From positions 1 through 5,926 of the forward strand of contig CAMDHB010000230.1 of NCBI GenBank assembly GCA_945897655.1: a stretch of DNA of 5,926 nt, written 5' to 3'. The number at the start of each line of letters is the position of its first letter. Position 1 is the first letter of the stretch. Below are positions 4,954 through 5,926 of the stretch, one piece after another. The position numbers were made by a program, and so were the translations under genes. The notes below the pieces were generated by a model, which did not search any database, was not told where the DNA came from, and saw only the letters and a program-made list of their open reading frames with translations. This DNA comes from Pseudorhodobacter antarcticus. GTDB lineage: Bacteria; Pseudomonadota; Alphaproteobacteria; Rhodobacterales; Rhodobacteraceae.

Positions 4954-5411
4954 AGGGTCACCCGGCGACCTTGCTTGTCCAGCACCTCGTTGCAGCCAAA
5001 CAACGGCATTATCGGCGCACAGGTGCCCGACCGGGCAAGACACATCCCCATGCAATCGCCCTCCTTGGTGCAGGATTTGCCGCCATCCCGGGTCGGCTTG
5101 ACACAGGAATGGGCGCCAGAGGCACCGGCAACCGCCCACTGCCCTCCCGTCCGCTCACACAATATCTGCTCGGCCGACTTGGCAACCTCCGGCTCCGGCG
5201 GTTCTTCGACAGGTTCCGCGCCGGTTTCGGGCCTCGGTTCCGGGCGCGGCAGGTCACTGACGACCTCTGCCGCAGGCTGGCTCTCGGTCGGCACGGCATC
5301 AAGGCTTGAGGTCTGGATTTCCTCTGTAACCAGCGCCGAGGTGTCATGCCCCCCGGGCGATGCAGCCTCGCAAGCCGTCAGCAAGGCAAAGGCAAACAGG
5401 ATCCTGCGCAT
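4941..5411 (-). CDS. Cysteine-rich lipoprotein of unknown function
   Basis: A 156-residue protein. Residues 1-13 form a lipoprotein signal (R2, R3, hydrophobic core, lipobox L11-T-A-C14). A low-complexity Pro/Glu-rich spacer (about 41-76) follows, as in proteins that hold a domain away from a membrane. The C-terminal domain (about 80-156) has eight cysteines, C85, C103, C114, C120, C124, C131, C140 and C154, an even number consistent with four disulphides. The segment RDGGKSCTKEGDCMGMCL (108-125) resembles a recurring motif in small alphaproteobacterial lipoproteins I know only as hypothetical proteins. ATG at 5411 is chosen over 5423 because GGGAGGTG lies directly before it. The lipocalin-like lipoprotein overlaps its 3' end. 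The upstream aldo/keto reductase gene ends 73 nt away on the same strand, so they may share a transcript. No function can be assigned; a disulphide-stabilised envelope role is inferred. Confidence 0.82.
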   Translation of the reverse strand: MRRILFAFALLTACEAASPGGHDTSALVTEEIQTSSLDAVPTESQPAAEVVSDLPRPEPRPETGAEPVEEPPEPEVAKSAEQILCERTGGQWAVAGASGAHSCVKPTRDGGKSCTKEGDCMGMCLARSGTCAPIMPLFGCNEVLDKQGRRVTLCIE

Positions 5412-5484
5412 CGCACCTCCCACATCATCTGCTGGTCACATGGCCCCAAGCCGCATTCGGTTGCAAGAGGTTCGGCCAAACCGC
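5412..5484 (-). other. Short intergenic gap between aldo/keto reductase and lipoprotein genes
   Basis: 73 nt on the minus-strand path. It holds a 14-nt near-palindrome GGTTCGGCCAAACC (5469-5482, one mismatched pair) directly after the reductase stop, and the strong Shine-Dalgarno of the next gene. No T-run follows the palindrome, so I do not call a terminator. Read-through from the reductase gene into the lipoprotein pair is plausible. Confidence 0.35.
5414..5421 (-). promoter_or_regulatory. Strong Shine-Dalgarno deciding the cysteine-rich lipoprotein start
   Basis: On the minus strand GGGAGGTG is a near-perfect anti-16S match placed 2 to 4 nt before the ATG at 5411, depending on which bases pair. 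It overlaps the upstream in-frame ATG at 5423, which would add MGGA in front of the lipoprotein signal and has no comparable site. Confidence 0.65.
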
Positions 5485-5926
5485 CTAATAGGGTTGCGGA
5501 TGGGCCCGGTGGGCCATGTCGATCTCGTGCAAAACCTCCGCGCCCAGCGTTACGTCGGCAGCGGCGATATTGCTGGCCAACTGGGCCAGATTGGTGGCGC
5601 CGATGATCGGAATGGTCTGGAACGGGCGCTGCAAACAGAAGGCCAGCGCCATCTGGGTGGGGTCCAGGCCATGACGCGCCGCAATGCCCAGATAGGCCGC
5701 CGTGGCCGAAAAGACCTGCGGCGTGATCCGGCCGCTCAACATCGGGTTCAACGACCGCCGCGTGCCCTCTGGCGTCACATCGCCTGCATACTTGCCCGAC
5801 AGGATGCCACAGGCGATGGGCGAAAACGCCAGCAGGGGCATATCCTCTTGCACCGAAAGCTCGGCCCAGTCGGTATCGAACTGGCGGCACAGCAGCGAGT
5901 ATTCGTTCTGGATCGTCGCCATGCGC
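5485..5926 (-). CDS. Aldo/keto reductase, Tas-like, partial (N-terminal part off the right edge)
   Basis: The frame is open through the right edge, so only the last about 146 residues are visible. MATIQNEYSLLCRQFDTDW near the edge matches the strand-and-loop region of Tas/YghZ-type aldo/keto reductases (E. coli Tas has VTIQNPYSLLNRSFE there). LLAFSPIACGILSGKY is the usual next (beta/alpha) barrel segment, and ARHGLDPTQMALAFCLQRP followed by IPIIGATNLAQLASNI is the C-terminal NADPH phosphate-binding part. The protein ends in HRAHPQPY. Family members reduce aldehydes or ketones with NADPH in the cytoplasm. The catalytic Asp-Tyr-Lys-His tetrad lies beyond the window, so activity cannot be judged. 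The ATG at 5922 is internal to the barrel and not a credible start. The substrate is unknown. It lies 73 nt upstream of the lipoprotein pair on the same strand, with no clear terminator between. Confidence 0.88.
   Translation of the reverse strand, partial: RMATIQNEYSLLCRQFDTDWAELSVQEDMPLLAFSPIACGILSGKYAGDVTPEGTRRSLNPMLSGRITPQVFSATAAYLGIAARHGLDPTQMALAFCLQRPFQTIPIIGATNLAQLASNIAAADVTLGAEVLHEIDMAHRAHPQPY

Noticed and set aside
4954..5139. Upstream part of the lipocalin frame starting at 5139
   Set aside because: It would place the lipoprotein signal about 60 residues inside the protein and overlap the cysteine-rich lipoprotein gene heavily.
4536..5309. Plus-strand open frame of 257 codons opposite the lipoprotein pair
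   Set aside because: Pro/Arg/Ala-rich composition typical of antisense GC-rich shadow; the minus-strand frames show lipoboxes and the lipocalin motif.
5469..5482. Near-palindrome after the reductase stop, considered as a terminator
   Set aside because: The usable stem is only 4 bp and no T-tract follows on the minus strand.
5378..5890. Minus-strand open frame of 170 codons in another frame over the reductase
   Set aside because: Shadow of a clear aldo/keto reductase sequence; no domain seen.
1..5926. CRISPR arrays, tRNA or rRNA genes, insertion sequences, toxin-antitoxin or phage modules
   Set aside because: No regularly spaced repeats, cloverleaf-like segments, transposase or integrase motifs were seen on either strand; nearly all sequence is taken up by the listed genes.

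Overview
The window looks like a chromosomal segment of a GC-rich alphaproteobacterium, most likely of the Rhodobacterales (Roseobacter/Rhodobacter group). This rests on the strong G/C bias at third codon positions, the tightly packed genes, and the protein style (DUF983 next to a NUDIX hydrolase, an XRE regulator, small cysteine-rich lipoproteins). The assignment is inference; there is no rRNA or other marker gene. No tRNA, rRNA, CRISPR array, insertion sequence or phage gene was seen. It reads as ordinary housekeeping and envelope-related chromosome rather than a mobile island.

Layout from left to right. (1) 1-458, minus strand: the N-terminal part of an exported, methionine-rich EF-hand protein whose C-terminus lies beyond the left edge. 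(2) 459-626: a divergent intergenic region with small repeats. (3) 627-1644, plus strand: a two-gene overlapping unit, a DUF983 zinc-ribbon membrane protein followed by a NUDIX hydrolase. (4) 1641-3499, minus strand: a membrane fatty acid desaturase followed 38 nt later by an EamA-type (DMT superfamily) transporter, probably one transcript. The transporter meets the NUDIX gene tail to tail, and both use the same TTAA for their stop codons. (5) 3500-3601: a divergent promoter region that contains an 8-bp perfect inverted repeat, one arm of which lies over the desaturase ribosome-binding region. (6) 3602-4459, plus strand: an XRE-family regulator with a long C-terminal domain I cannot assign. 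(7) 4462-5411, minus strand: two overlapping lipoprotein genes, an eight-cysteine lipoprotein and a lipocalin-like lipoprotein, ending 2 nt from the regulator's stop. (8) 5485-5926, minus strand: the C-terminal part of a Tas-like aldo/keto reductase, cut by the right edge.

How they may work together. The clearest functional links are local. The regulator is divergent from the desaturase gene, so it is a natural candidate to control membrane lipid desaturation and itself. The two lipoproteins are probably translationally coupled and both should sit in the cell envelope. The desaturase and lipocalin (a family that binds lipids in bacteria) give the centre and right of the window a loose membrane-lipid theme, but nothing in the sequence proves a shared pathway. 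I found no clear new defence or biosynthetic system. The best leads are the desaturase leader repeat, the orphan C-terminal domain of the regulator, and the lipoprotein pair.
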